Assembly (NCBI RefSeq): GCF_001426405.1
Contig: NZ_LMEP01000025.1
Location: forward strand, 392,750-456,749
Source of the DNA: Streptomyces sp. Root1304
GTDB taxonomy: Bacteria; Actinomycetota; Actinomycetes; Streptomycetales; Streptomycetaceae
Reading direction: 5' to 3'
Length of the DNA: 64,000 nucleotides
This document shows positions 47,522-55,442 of the stretch, piece after piece. Under the pieces are notes generated by a model. It saw only the letters and a program-made list of their open reading frames with translations. It had not been told where the DNA came from and did no database searches. The translations under genes were made by a program, and so were the position numbers. The first letter of the stretch is position 1. Each line of letters opens with the position of its first letter.

Positions 47522-48085
47522 ATGGCAGCAGAGGTACGTCCGCGGCTGACCGTGCTCTCCGGCCCCTCAGGGGTCGGCAAGAGCACGGTCGTCGCTCATA
47601 TGCGCAAGGTCCACCCCGAGGTCTGGCTCTCGGTGTCGGCGACGACACGGAAGCCCCGCCCCGGCGAGAAGCACGGCGTCCACTACTTCTTCGTGACGGA
47701 CGACGAGTTCGACAAGCTGATCGCCAACGGTGAACTCCTCGAATGGGCCGAGTTCGCGGGCAACCGCTACGGCACCCCGCGCGGCGCGGTCCTCGACCGA
47801 CTCGACTCCGGGGAGCCCGTCCTCCTGGAGATCGACCTCCAGGGCGCCCGCCAGGTGAAGGACTCGATGTCCGAGTCCCAGCTGGTCTTCCTGGCCCCGC
47901 CGAGCTGGGACGAGCTGGTCCGCCGGCTCACCGGCCGCGGCACCGAGTCGCCCGAGGTCATCGAGCGCCGTCTCGCCGCCGCGAAGGTCGAGCTGGCCGC
48001 CGAGTCGGAGTTCGACACCACGCTTGTCAACACCTCCGTCGAGGACGTCGCACGTGAGCTGCTAACGTTGATGAACGTAGTCTGA
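47522..48085 (+). CDS. gmk: Guanylate kinase
   Basis: The 187-residue enzyme phosphorylates GMP to GDP. P-loop LSGPSGVGKSTVV is at about 12-24, the GMP-binding SVSATTRKPRPGE follows with VHYFFV, and EIDLQGARQVK carries the Walker B-like Asp. ATG 47522 is chosen by the family start (RPRLTVLSGPSG). In actinobacteria gmk lies between IHF and rpoZ as here; together with rpoZ it is linked to ppGpp, since guanylate kinase can be a ppGpp target in some phyla. Confidence 0.95.
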   Translation: MAAEVRPRLTVLSGPSGVGKSTVVAHMRKVHPEVWLSVSATTRKPRPGEKHGVHYFFVTDDEFDKLIANGELLEWAEFAGNRYGTPRGAVLDRLDSGEPVLLEIDLQGARQVKDSMSESQLVFLAPPSWDELVRRLTGRGTESPEVIERRLAAAKVELAAESEFDTTLVNTSVEDVARELLTLMNVV

Positions 48086-48113
48086 TTCTTTTTCCATCTT
48101 CGGAAGGTAGAGC

Positions 48114-48386
48114 GTGTCCTCTTCGATGACCGCGCCCGAGGGCATCATCAACCCGCCGATCGACGAGCTTCTCGAGGCCACGGACTCGAAGTACAGCCTC
48201 GTGATCTACGCCGCCAAGCGCGCCCGCCAGATCAACGCGTACTACTCCCAGCTCGGCGAGGGCCTGCTGGAGTACGTGGGTCCGCTCGTCGACACCCACG
48301 TCCACGAGAAGCCGCTCTCGATCGCGCTGCGCGAGATCAACGCGGGTCTGCTGACGTCGGAGGCCATCGAGGGCCCGGCTCAGTAA
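48114..48386 (+). CDS. rpoZ: RNA polymerase omega subunit
   Basis: This 90-residue subunit helps assemble RNA polymerase around beta'. The core NPPIDELLEATDSKYSLVI and AAKRARQINAYYSQL is typical, with the C-terminal KPLSIALREINAG. GTG 48114 follows CGGAAGGTAG. It starts 28 bases after gmk and is followed by a strong terminator. Confidence 0.95.
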   Translation: MSSSMTAPEGIINPPIDELLEATDSKYSLVIYAAKRARQINAYYSQLGEGLLEYVGPLVDTHVHEKPLSIALREINAGLLTSEAIEGPAQ

Positions 48387-48405
48387 GGCACGTCGAACGT
48401 TCGTC

Positions 48406-48442
48406 ACCACAGGCCCGGCGGAACATCCGCCGGGCCTGTGGT
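48406..48442 (+). terminator. Terminator after rpoZ
   Basis: A perfect 17-bp stem: 48406-48422 pairs with 48426-48442 around ACA. It leaves only about 40 bases before the coaBC start. Confidence 0.8.
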
Positions 48443-48484
48443 GTCTCATGGAAAGTCGTACGCATCCGAGCGCGGGGAGCAGCA

Positions 48485-49705
48485 GTGGGCGCAGCAGCCA
48501 AGCCGAAGGTCGTCCTGGGGGTCAGCGGGGGCATCGCCGCCTACAAGGCGTGCGAGCTGCTGCGCCGGCTCACCGAGTCGGGCCACGACGTCCGCGTCGT
48601 GCCCACCGACTCCGCCCTCCACTTCGTCGGAGCGGCCACCTGGTCCGCGCTCTCCGGCCACCCCGTCTCGACCGAGGTGTGGGACTCCGTCCACGAGGTC
48701 CCGCACGTCCGCATCGGCCAGGGCGCCGACCTCGTCGTCGTCGCCCCCGCCACCGCCGACATGCTGGCCAAGGCCGCCCACGGCCTCGCCGACGACCTGC
48801 TCACCAACACCCTGCTCACCGCCCGCTGTCCCGTCGTCTTCGCCCCCGCCATGCACACCGAGATGTGGGAGCACCCGGCGACCCAGGAGAACGTGGCGAC
48901 CCTGCGCCGCCGCGGCGCCGTCGTCATCGAGCCGGCCGTCGGCCGGCTCACCGGCGTCGACACCGGCAAGGGCCGGCTGCCCGACCCCGGCGAGATCTTC
49001 GAGGTCTGCCGACGGGTGCTGAGCCGGGGCGCCGCCGCCCCCGACCTCGCCGGACGCCATGTCGTGGTCAGCGCCGGCGGCACCCGCGAGCCGCTGGACC
49101 CGGTCCGCTACCTGGGCAACCGCTCCTCCGGGAAGCAGGGGTACGCCCTCGCCAGGGCCGCCGCCGCCCGGGGCGCCCGGGTCACCCTCGTCGAGGCCAA
49201 CACCGGCATCCCCGACCCGGCGGGCGTCGACGTCGTCCACGTCGGCACCGCCCTCCAGCTCCGCGAGGCCGTCCTCAAGGCGGTCGCCGACGCCGACGCG
49301 GTCGTGATGGCCGCCGCCGTCGCCGACTTCCGGCCCGCCGTCTACGCCGCGGGGAAGATCAAGAAGAAGGACGACGGCGGCGCGCCCACCGTCGAACTGG
49401 TCCGCAACCCCGACATCCTCGCCGAGCTGGCCGCCGAGCGCGCCCTGCCCGGACAGGTGGTCGTCGGCTTCGCCGCCGAGACCGACGACGTCCTCGCCAA
49501 CGGCCGCGAGAAGCTCCGCCGCAAGGGCTGCGACCTGCTCGTCGTCAACGAGGTGGGGGAGCGCAAGACCTTCGGCTCCGAGGAGAACGAGGCCGTGGTC
49601 CTCGCCTCGGACGGCGCCGAGACCCCCGTACCGTACGGTCCGAAGGAAGCCCTGGCCGAGACGGTCTGGGACCTGGTCCTGCCGCGGCTGCGCGCCACGA
49701 CCTGA
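48485..49705 (+). CDS. coaBC: Bifunctional phosphopantothenoylcysteine decarboxylase/synthetase
   Basis: The 406-residue protein performs two steps of coenzyme A synthesis. The N-terminal CoaC flavoprotein part has VSGGIAAYKACELLRRL, the His region HEVPHVRIGQGAD, and PAMHTEMW, where the usual Asn of PAMN is His, as in other actinobacteria. The C-terminal CoaB part has SAGGTREPLDPVRYLGNRSS and MAAAVADFRP, then the NEVGERKTFGSEENE loop. GTG 48485 follows GGGGAGCAG. Confidence 0.95.
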   Translation: MGAAAKPKVVLGVSGGIAAYKACELLRRLTESGHDVRVVPTDSALHFVGAATWSALSGHPVSTEVWDSVHEVPHVRIGQGADLVVVAPATADMLAKAAHGLADDLLTNTLLTARCPVVFAPAMHTEMWEHPATQENVATLRRRGAVVIEPAVGRLTGVDTGKGRLPDPGEIFEVCRRVLSRGAAAPDLAGRHVVVSAGGTREPLDPVRYLGNRSSGKQGYALARAAAARGARVTLVEANTGIPDPAGVDVVHVGTALQLREAVLKAVADADAVVMAAAVADFRPAVYAAGKIKKKDDGGAPTVELVRNPDILAELAAERALPGQVVVGFAAETDDVLANGREKLRRKGCDLLVVNEVGERKTFGSEENEAVVLASDGAETPVPYGPKEALAETVWDLVLPRLRATT

Positions 49706-49854
49706 CACATCGCGCCCCGCGCGGAGCATGAACCCCGTGGGGCGGGTGTGATGTGCGCCCCATCGGGGGACGGACTCCCTGTGACGGGGCGGGATTCACC
49801 CTCGCGGGGCATTCGCCAGGCGAGACACCTGGTCCATCCCCCGACCACGACCGA

Positions 49855-49860
49855 TAGACT
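49855..49860 (+). promoter_or_regulatory. Candidate -10 of the metK promoter
   Basis: TAGACT lies 83 bases before the metK GTG, in a 237-base gap. No good -35 is seen at 17-18 bp upstream. I looked for and did not see a SAM-riboswitch-like fold in the leader. Confidence 0.35.
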
Positions 49861-49942
49861 GTCCGCGGAACGTCTTGGGGCGCAGCCCCCTGCCGGTCCG
49901 CTCAACGAACAGCCAGCAGCCGCTGCAACCCCAGGGAGCGTT

Positions 49943-51151
49943 GTGTCCCGTCGTCTGTTCACCTCGGAGTCCGTCACCGAGGGACACCCCGACAAGATCG
50001 CTGACCAGATCAGCGACACCATCCTCGACGCACTGCTGCGGGAGGACCCCACCTCCCGCGTCGCCGTCGAGACGCTGATCACCACCGGCCTCGTGCACGT
50101 CGCCGGTGAGGTGACCACCAAGGCGTGGGCGGACATCCCGACCCTCGTCCGGAACAAGATCCTCGAGATCGGCTACGACTCCTCGAAGAAGGGCTTCGAC
50201 GGCGCCTCCTGCGGCGTGTCGGTGTCCATCGGATCTCAGTCCCCGGACATCGCCCAGGGCGTGGACACCGCGTACGAGAAGCGGGTCGAGGGCGACGAGG
50301 ACGAGCTCGACAAGCAGGGTGCCGGCGACCAGGGGCTGATGTTCGGCTACGCCTCGGACGAGACCCCCGAGCTGATGCCGCTGCCGATCCACATCGCGCA
50401 CCGGCTCTCCCGTCGCCTCACCGAGGTCCGCAAGAACGGGACCATCCCGTACCTGCGCCCCGACGGCAAGACCCAGGTCACCATCGAGTACGACGGCGAC
50501 AAGGCCGTCCGCCTCGACACGGTCGTCGTCTCCTCGCAGCACGCCTCCGACATCGACCTGGAGTCGCTGCTCGCGCCCGACATCCGCGAGTTCGTCGTCG
50601 AGCACGTGCTCAAGCAGCTCGTCGAGGACGGCATCAAGCTCGACACCGACGGCTACCGCCTCCTGGTGAACCCGACCGGCCGCTTCGAGATCGGTGGCCC
50701 GATGGGCGACGCCGGCCTCACCGGCCGCAAGATCATCATCGACACCTACGGCGGCATGGCCCGCCACGGTGGCGGCGCCTTCTCCGGCAAGGACCCGTCG
50801 AAGGTCGACCGCTCGGCCGCCTACGCCATGCGCTGGGTCGCCAAGAACGTCGTCGCCGCGGGCCTCGCCTCGCGCTGCGAGGTCCAGGTCGCCTACGCGA
50901 TCGGCAAGGCCGAGCCCGTCGGTCTCTTCGTCGAGACCTTCGGCACCAACACCGTCGACAACGAGAAGATCGAGAACGCCATCGCCGAGGTCTTCGACCT
51001 CCGCCCGGCCGCGATCATCCGCGACCTCGACCTGCTCCGCCCGATCTACTCCCAGACCGCCGCCTACGGCCACTTCGGCCGTGAGCTGCCGGACTTCACC
51101 TGGGAGCGCACCGACCGCGTGGACGCCCTGAGGCAGGCCGCGGGCCTGTAA
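49943..51151 (+). CDS. metK: S-adenosylmethionine synthetase
   Basis: This 402-residue enzyme makes SAM from methionine and ATP. It has LFTSESVTEGHPDKIADQIS, the signature GAGDQGLMFGYA, the second signature GGGAFSGKDPSKVDRSA and the closing loop AYGHFGRELPDFTWE. GTG 49943 has CAGGGAGCG ahead and gives the family N-terminus SRRLFTSES; the frame is open upstream without homology. MetK dosage is known to affect antibiotic production in Streptomyces. Confidence 0.97.
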   Translation: MSRRLFTSESVTEGHPDKIADQISDTILDALLREDPTSRVAVETLITTGLVHVAGEVTTKAWADIPTLVRNKILEIGYDSSKKGFDGASCGVSVSIGSQSPDIAQGVDTAYEKRVEGDEDELDKQGAGDQGLMFGYASDETPELMPLPIHIAHRLSRRLTEVRKNGTIPYLRPDGKTQVTIEYDGDKAVRLDTVVVSSQHASDIDLESLLAPDIREFVVEHVLKQLVEDGIKLDTDGYRLLVNPTGRFEIGGPMGDAGLTGRKIIIDTYGGMARHGGGAFSGKDPSKVDRSAAYAMRWVAKNVVAAGLASRCEVQVAYAIGKAEPVGLFVETFGTNTVDNEKIENAIAEVFDLRPAAIIRDLDLLRPIYSQTAAYGHFGRELPDFTWERTDRVDALRQAAGL

Positions 51152-51165
51152 TCGCGCGTACGCGA

Positions 51166-51204
51166 CCGAAGCCCGGCATCCCGCGAGGGGGTGCCGGGCT
51201 TCGG
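51166..51204 (+). terminator. Terminator after metK
   Basis: CCGAAGCCCGGCA (51166-51178) pairs with TGCCGGGCTTCGG (51192-51204), 13 bp, and the CCC/GGGG inside can extend it. Confidence 0.75.
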
Positions 51205-51244
51205 CCGTGCCCGGCTGTCGGTGGCGTCTGGTAGGTATGGGGCT

Positions 51245-53383
51245 GTGAGCAGCGAGAACGAGAAGGCCGACGCGCCCGGGGAGCCCGAGCAGCTCGCGCT
51301 CATCCGGGAGACCGTGCGGAAGGCGAAGGTGCCGCGGGCCAAGCCGCGGACCTGGCGGGGTGCCGCGCTGGCCAAGGAGCTGCCCGTGGCGCGGGTCGTC
51401 GTGAACAAGGGGGCGCTCCACCTCGACCAGTTCTTCGACTACGCCGTGCCCGAGGAACTGGACGGGGCCGCACAGCCGGGGGTGCGGGTCCGGGTGCGCT
51501 TCGGCGCCGGATCGCACCAGGTCAAGAACGGGCGGCGCGAGGGCGGCCGGCTCATCGACGGGTTCCTCGTCGAGCGCCTGGCCGCCTCCGACTACTCCGG
51601 TCCGCTGGCCGCGCTCGCCGACGTCGTCTCGCCCGAGCCCGTCCTCGGCCCCGAGCTGCTCGGTCTCGCCCGCGCCGTCGCCGACCGGTACGCCGGAAGC
51701 CTCGCCGACGTCCTCCAGCTCGCCGTCCCGCCGCGCAGCGCCCGCGCCGAGGGCCGCCCCTCGCCCGCACCGCTGCCGCCGCCGGCCGCGCCGGAACCGG
51801 GGACCTGGACACGGTACGAGCGGGGGCCGGCGTTCCTGGAGTCGCTCGCCCGCGGCGGGGCACCCCGGGCCGTGTGGAACGCGCTTCCGGGGCCGTACTG
51901 GGCGGAGGAGATCGCCCGCGCCGTCGCCGCGGCCCTCGCCTCCGGCCGGGGCGCGCTCGTCGTCGTACCGGACGGACGGGCGGCGGGCCGCGTCGACGCC
52001 GCGCTCACCTCGGTCCTGGGGGAGGGGCGGCACGCGCTGCTCACCGCCGAGGCGGGCCCCGAGAAGCGGTACGCGCAGTGGCTCGCGGTGCGGCGCGGTG
52101 CGGTGCGGGCCGTCGTCGGCACCCGGGCCGCGATGTTCGCACCCGTCCGCGACCTCGGACTCGCCGTCATCTGGGACGACGGCGACGGCAGCCACAGCGA
52201 ACCGCACGCCCCACAGCCCCACGCGCGCGACGTGCTGCTGCTCCGCGCCGCCCACGACCGGTGCGCCTTCCTCCTCGGCAGCACCAGCTGCACCGTCGAG
52301 GCCGCCCAGCTCGTCGAGTCCGGCTGGGCCGGGCCGATCGGCGCCGGACGCGAGCAGGTCCGCAGGGCCGCCCCGCTGATCAGGACCGTCGGCGACGGCG
52401 AACTGGCCCGCGACGAGGCCGCGCGCGCCGCCCGGCTGCCCTCCCTCGCCTGGCAGGCCGTCAGGGAGGGACTGAAGACCGGTCCGGTCCTGGTGCAGGT
52501 GCCCCGCCGGGGATACGTGCCGAGGCTGGCCTGCGAGCGCTGCCGGACGCCCGCCCGCTGCCGCCACTGCGCCGGCCCCCTGGAGGCCCCCGAACAGCAG
52601 GAACTGCGCTGCGGCTGGTGCGGACGCGGCGCCCCCGACTGGCACTGCGTGGAGTGCGGCTCGAACCGGCTGCGGGCCCAGGTGGTCGGCGCCCGGCGGA
52701 CGGCCGAGGAACTGGGCCGGGCGTTCCCGGCGGTGCCGGTCCGCACCTCGGGCCGCGACCACGTCCTGGACAGCGTGCCCGGACGGCCCGCCCTCGTCGT
52801 GTCCACGCCCGGCGCCGAGCCCGTCGCCGAGGGCGGCTACGCGGCGGCCCTGCTCCTCGACGGCTGGGCCATGCTCGGCCGGCCCGACCTGCGGGCCGGC
52901 GAGGAGGCGCTGCGCCGCTGGATCGACGCGGCCTCGCTGGTACGGGGCCAGCCCGAGGGCGGCACGGTCGTCGTGGTGGCCGAGCCGACGCTCCGGCCGG
53001 TCCAGGCCCTGGTCCGCTGGGACCCGGTCGGACACGCCCAGCGGGAGCTGGCCGAGCGGGCCGAGCTGGGCTTCCCGCCGGTCTCCCGGATGGCCGCGGT
53101 GAGCGGCCCTCCGGAGGCCGTCGAGAGCTTCCTCGCGGGGGCCGGGCTGCCCGGGGACGCGGAGGTACTCGGTCCGGTGCCGCTGCCCGTCGTGCGCCCC
53201 GGCGGTCCGCGCAGACCCGGCGACCCGCCGCCCGGCGAGCAGTGGGACCGGGCCCTGGTCAGGGTCCCGCCGGGCAGCGGCGCGGCCCTGGCGGCGGCCC
53301 TGAAGCAGGCGCGCGCGGGACGGCTCGCGCGGGGCGGCGGGGACCCGGTGCGGATCAGGGTCGATCCGCCGGACATCGGCTGA
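51245..53383 (+). CDS. priA: Primosomal protein PriA, actinobacterial form without helicase motifs
   Basis: The 712-residue protein aligns with PriA by its N-terminal 3'-end DNA-binding domain (ARVVVNKGALHLDQFFDYAV) and by the zinc region at about 428-475 (CERC, CRHC, CGWCG, CVECGS, eight Cys). The helicase core is present as fold but not as motor: where E. coli has GVTGSGKT, this has WNALPGPYW near 213, and the DEEH box reads WDDGDGSH near 310. It should thus bind forks and recruit partners, not unwind by itself. GTG 51245 starts SSENEKADAPG. This loss is known across actinobacteria. Confidence 0.92.
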   Translation: MSSENEKADAPGEPEQLALIRETVRKAKVPRAKPRTWRGAALAKELPVARVVVNKGALHLDQFFDYAVPEELDGAAQPGVRVRVRFGAGSHQVKNGRREGGRLIDGFLVERLAASDYSGPLAALADVVSPEPVLGPELLGLARAVADRYAGSLADVLQLAVPPRSARAEGRPSPAPLPPPAAPEPGTWTRYERGPAFLESLARGGAPRAVWNALPGPYWAEEIARAVAAALASGRGALVVVPDGRAAGRVDAALTSVLGEGRHALLTAEAGPEKRYAQWLAVRRGAVRAVVGTRAAMFAPVRDLGLAVIWDDGDGSHSEPHAPQPHARDVLLLRAAHDRCAFLLGSTSCTVEAAQLVESGWAGPIGAGREQVRRAAPLIRTVGDGELARDEAARAARLPSLAWQAVREGLKTGPVLVQVPRRGYVPRLACERCRTPARCRHCAGPLEAPEQQELRCGWCGRGAPDWHCVECGSNRLRAQVVGARRTAEELGRAFPAVPVRTSGRDHVLDSVPGRPALVVSTPGAEPVAEGGYAAALLLDGWAMLGRPDLRAGEEALRRWIDAASLVRGQPEGGTVVVVAEPTLRPVQALVRWDPVGHAQRELAERAELGFPPVSRMAAVSGPPEAVESFLAGAGLPGDAEVLGPVPLPVVRPGGPRRPGDPPPGEQWDRALVRVPPGSGAALAAALKQARAGRLARGGGDPVRIRVDPPDIG

Positions 53384-53398
53384 CGGGCCCGCGCACGG

Positions 53399-53435
53399 GA
53401 AGGCCGCCCGCCCCAGGGAGGGGCGGGCGGCCTTC
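53399..53435 (+). terminator. Terminator after priA
   Basis: GAAGGCCGCCCGCCCC (53399-53414) pairs with GGGGCGGGCGGCCTTC (53420-53435), 16 bp perfect, loop AGGGA. Confidence 0.8.
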
Positions 53436-53572
53436 GGATTCCCGTACGTCCCCGGAGGGCGGGTGGTCACGGATCTCCGTAGTCCCCGGGGAGGCGGGGC
53501 GGCCCTTGGGTTCCGTACGCCGCCGGGGGCGGGCGGCCCTCGGAGCTCCGTAGGTCCCCGGAGGCCCGGGCG
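53426..53572. repeat. Four degenerate tandem repeats of about 35 bp
   Basis: The block CCGTA(C/G)-x-CCCCGG-(A/G)GG recurs with CCGTA at 53442, 53477, 53513 and 53548, i.e. spacings of 35, 36 and 35 bases. Between the anchors there is a GGCGGCC(C)T-(T/C)GG part that also recurs. It fills the gap between the priA terminator and the stop of the minus-strand HTH gene. No frame through it looks protein-like. The first unit overlaps the right arm of the terminator, so the array may have grown from terminator sequence. Confidence 0.65.
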
Positions 53573-54094
53573 TCAGCCGTTGCGGGGGCCCGGGAAGGCC
53601 GTCGGGCGGGGCTCCTCGCGCAGGGACGCGCTGCCCGAGGTGGGCTGCGGGGGCATCGAACGGGCGGCGGGGACCGTGGGGAGCGTACGGGTCGTCGTAC
53701 CCGGCTCCACGATCGGTTCCTGCTCGACGGCGGCACCCGGCTGGGGTGCGCGCCGGGAGCCGTAGCGGCGGTGGACGGCTTGCTTGGTGACGCCGAGCGC
53801 GGAGCCCACGGCGTCCCAGGAGAAGCCGAGCGAACGGTCGAAGTCGACCGCGGCGGTCACCAGGGTCTCGACGCTGTCCCGGAGCTCCTGGGCGAGACGT
53901 ACGGTCGGGGCGGGGGCCCGCCCGTAGACGACGAAGCCCGTCGAGGGGCCGGAGCGGCGAGGACGGTAGACATTGCCCAGCTGGGCCGTGAGCGTGCGCA
54001 GTGCGTCCACCTGCCGCCGGACCCGCTCGATGTCCCGCACCAACAGGTGCAGACTCGCCCGAGCCTGGGCGTCGTGGGTTGCGTGGTCGGCCAT
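53573..54094 (-). CDS. Helix-turn-helix protein of unknown role
   Basis: The 173-residue protein starts MADHATHDAQARASLHLL, has a helical region with LVRDIERVRRQVDALRTLT (coiled-coil-like), and near residues 95-122 a clear helix-turn-helix, DRSLGFSWDAVGSALGVTKQ followed by AVHRRYGSRR, resembling sigma-region-4-like or MarR-type recognition helices. The last 50 residues are Pro/Thr/Arg-rich. It is not one of the regulators I can name. ATG 54094 follows GAGAGG; the frame continues upstream without homology. It is divergent from fmt, with an inverted repeat between them. Confidence 0.75.
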   Translation of the reverse strand: MADHATHDAQARASLHLLVRDIERVRRQVDALRTLTAQLGNVYRPRRSGPSTGFVVYGRAPAPTVRLAQELRDSVETLVTAAVDFDRSLGFSWDAVGSALGVTKQAVHRRYGSRRAPQPGAAVEQEPIVEPGTTTRTLPTVPAARSMPPQPTSGSASLREEPRPTAFPGPRNG

Positions 54095-54157
54095 GTGAAA
54101 GCCTCTCGAACCGGCGTTTAAGGGGAAGGGCCGCTGGGGGGAACAGCGACCCGATTC

Positions 54158-54175
54158 GGTCAATCTCTCTTGACC
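54158..54175. promoter_or_regulatory. Inverted repeat between the HTH gene and fmt
   Basis: GGTCAA (54158-54163) and TTGACC (54170-54175) are perfect inverted arms with a 6-base spacer. It lies 64 bases ahead of the minus-strand HTH gene and could be its autoregulatory operator; the TTGACC arm could also act as a -35. The rest of the 283-base gap shows no gene. Confidence 0.4.
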
Positions 54176-54377
54176 AACGCGCCACCGGGAGTTGGGTCAC
54201 GCTGCGGGGGCGTACACGCATATGCGCGGGGCGCTCGTCCTCCCGTACGCCCCCTCCGCGGACGGCGCCCGGCGGGGACGCGGGGCCGGTCGTCGCCGCC
54301 CAGGCGGGACTTGGGCGACAGCACCTAGACTGGTGCGCTGCTCGCAAAGCCCCCGGAGAGACAGGCAGTCGCCACCC

Positions 54378-55310
54378 ATGAAGCTCGTCTTCGCAGGCAC
54401 CCCCGAGGTCGCCGTTCCCGCCCTGGACGCCCTGCTCGCCTCCGGGCGGCACGAGGTGGCCGCCGTGGTCACCCGGCCGGACGCCCCCGCGGGACGCGGC
54501 CGGCGGCTCGTCGCCAGCCCGGTGGCCCAGCGGGCGGAGGAGGCCGGGATCGAGATCCTCCGGCCGGCCAGGCCCCGCGACGAGGACTTCCTCGCCCGGC
54601 TGCGGGAGATCGCCCCGGACTGCTGCCCGGTCGTCGCGTACGGCGCCCTGCTGCCCAAGGCCGCCCTCGACATCCCCGCCCGCGGCTGGGTCAACCTGCA
54701 CTTCTCGCTGCTCCCGGCCTGGCGGGGCGCCGCTCCCGTGCAGCACTCCCTGATGGCGGGCGACGAGGTGACCGGTGCGTCCACCTTCCTGATCGAGGAG
54801 GGCCTCGACTCGGGTCCGGTCTACGGCGTCGTCACCGAGGACATCCGGCCCACGGACACCAGCGGCGACCTGCTCACCCGGCTCGCCTTCGCGGGCGCCG
54901 GGCTGCTCGCCGCGACCATGGATGGCATCGAGGACGGCGCCCTCCAGGCCGTCCCGCAGCCCGTCGAGGGCATCACCCTCGCCCCGAAGATCCAGGTCGA
55001 GGACGCCCACGTCGACTTCGCCGCCCCCGCCCTCCGGGTGGACCGGATGGTCCGCGGCTGCACCCCGGCCCCCGGCGCCTGGACGCTCTTCCGCGGCGAG
55101 CGCCTCAAGCTGATCCAGGTCACCCCGCTGCCGGACCGCGGCGACCTGGCCCCCGGCGAGCTCGCGGCCGGCAAGAACAACGTGTACGCGGGCACCGGCT
55201 CGTACGCCGTGGAACTCCTCTGGGTCCAGCCCCAGGGCAAGAAGCCGATGAAGGCCGCGGACTGGGCCCGGGGCGTCCGCATCGCGCCGGGGGAGCGGCT
55301 CGGAGCGTAG
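54378..55310 (+). CDS. fmt: Methionyl-tRNA formyltransferase
   Basis: The 310-residue enzyme formylates initiator Met-tRNA using 10-formyl-THF. It starts KLVFAGTPEVAVPAL, has the signature NLHFSLLPAWRGAAPVQ with catalytic Asn/His and the Asp in FLIEEGLDSGPVYG; the C-terminal OB-like domain is from about 210. ATG 54378 is exact. The peptide deformylase gene often paired with fmt is absent; rsmB follows instead, a common second order. Confidence 0.96.
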   Translation: MKLVFAGTPEVAVPALDALLASGRHEVAAVVTRPDAPAGRGRRLVASPVAQRAEEAGIEILRPARPRDEDFLARLREIAPDCCPVVAYGALLPKAALDIPARGWVNLHFSLLPAWRGAAPVQHSLMAGDEVTGASTFLIEEGLDSGPVYGVVTEDIRPTDTSGDLLTRLAFAGAGLLAATMDGIEDGALQAVPQPVEGITLAPKIQVEDAHVDFAAPALRVDRMVRGCTPAPGAWTLFRGERLKLIQVTPLPDRGDLAPGELAAGKNNVYAGTGSYAVELLWVQPQGKKPMKAADWARGVRIAPGERLGA

Positions 55311-55324
55311 GGCCCGTCGTCACC

Positions 55325-55368
55325 CCCCGTCCGCCCCGCGACGCCCGGCCCTGGGAGGGCGGACGGGG
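55325..55368 (+). terminator. Hairpin between fmt and rsmB
   Basis: CCCCGTCCGCCC (55325-55336) pairs with GGGCGGACGGGG (55357-55368), 12 bp with a 20-base loop, 14 bases after the fmt stop. Confidence 0.55.
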
Positions 55369-55442
55369 CCGGGAGCGGGTGGGGGCGCGGCGGACGTAGG
55401 CTTGGGTGGTTCGGCCTCTTCATTTCGTCACGCGGAGCACCT

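Noticed and set aside
49706..49942. SAM riboswitch before metK
   Set aside because: I could not find the helices or conserved core of a SAM riboswitch; the region looks like an ordinary promoter gap.
49796..53470. A 1224-codon open frame on the minus strand
   Set aside because: It spans the complement of metK, a terminator and priA, three unrelated units, which no real gene would do.
53426..53572. CRISPR array
   Set aside because: Units are degenerate along their full length and contiguous, without constant repeats separated by unique spacers, and no cas genes are near.
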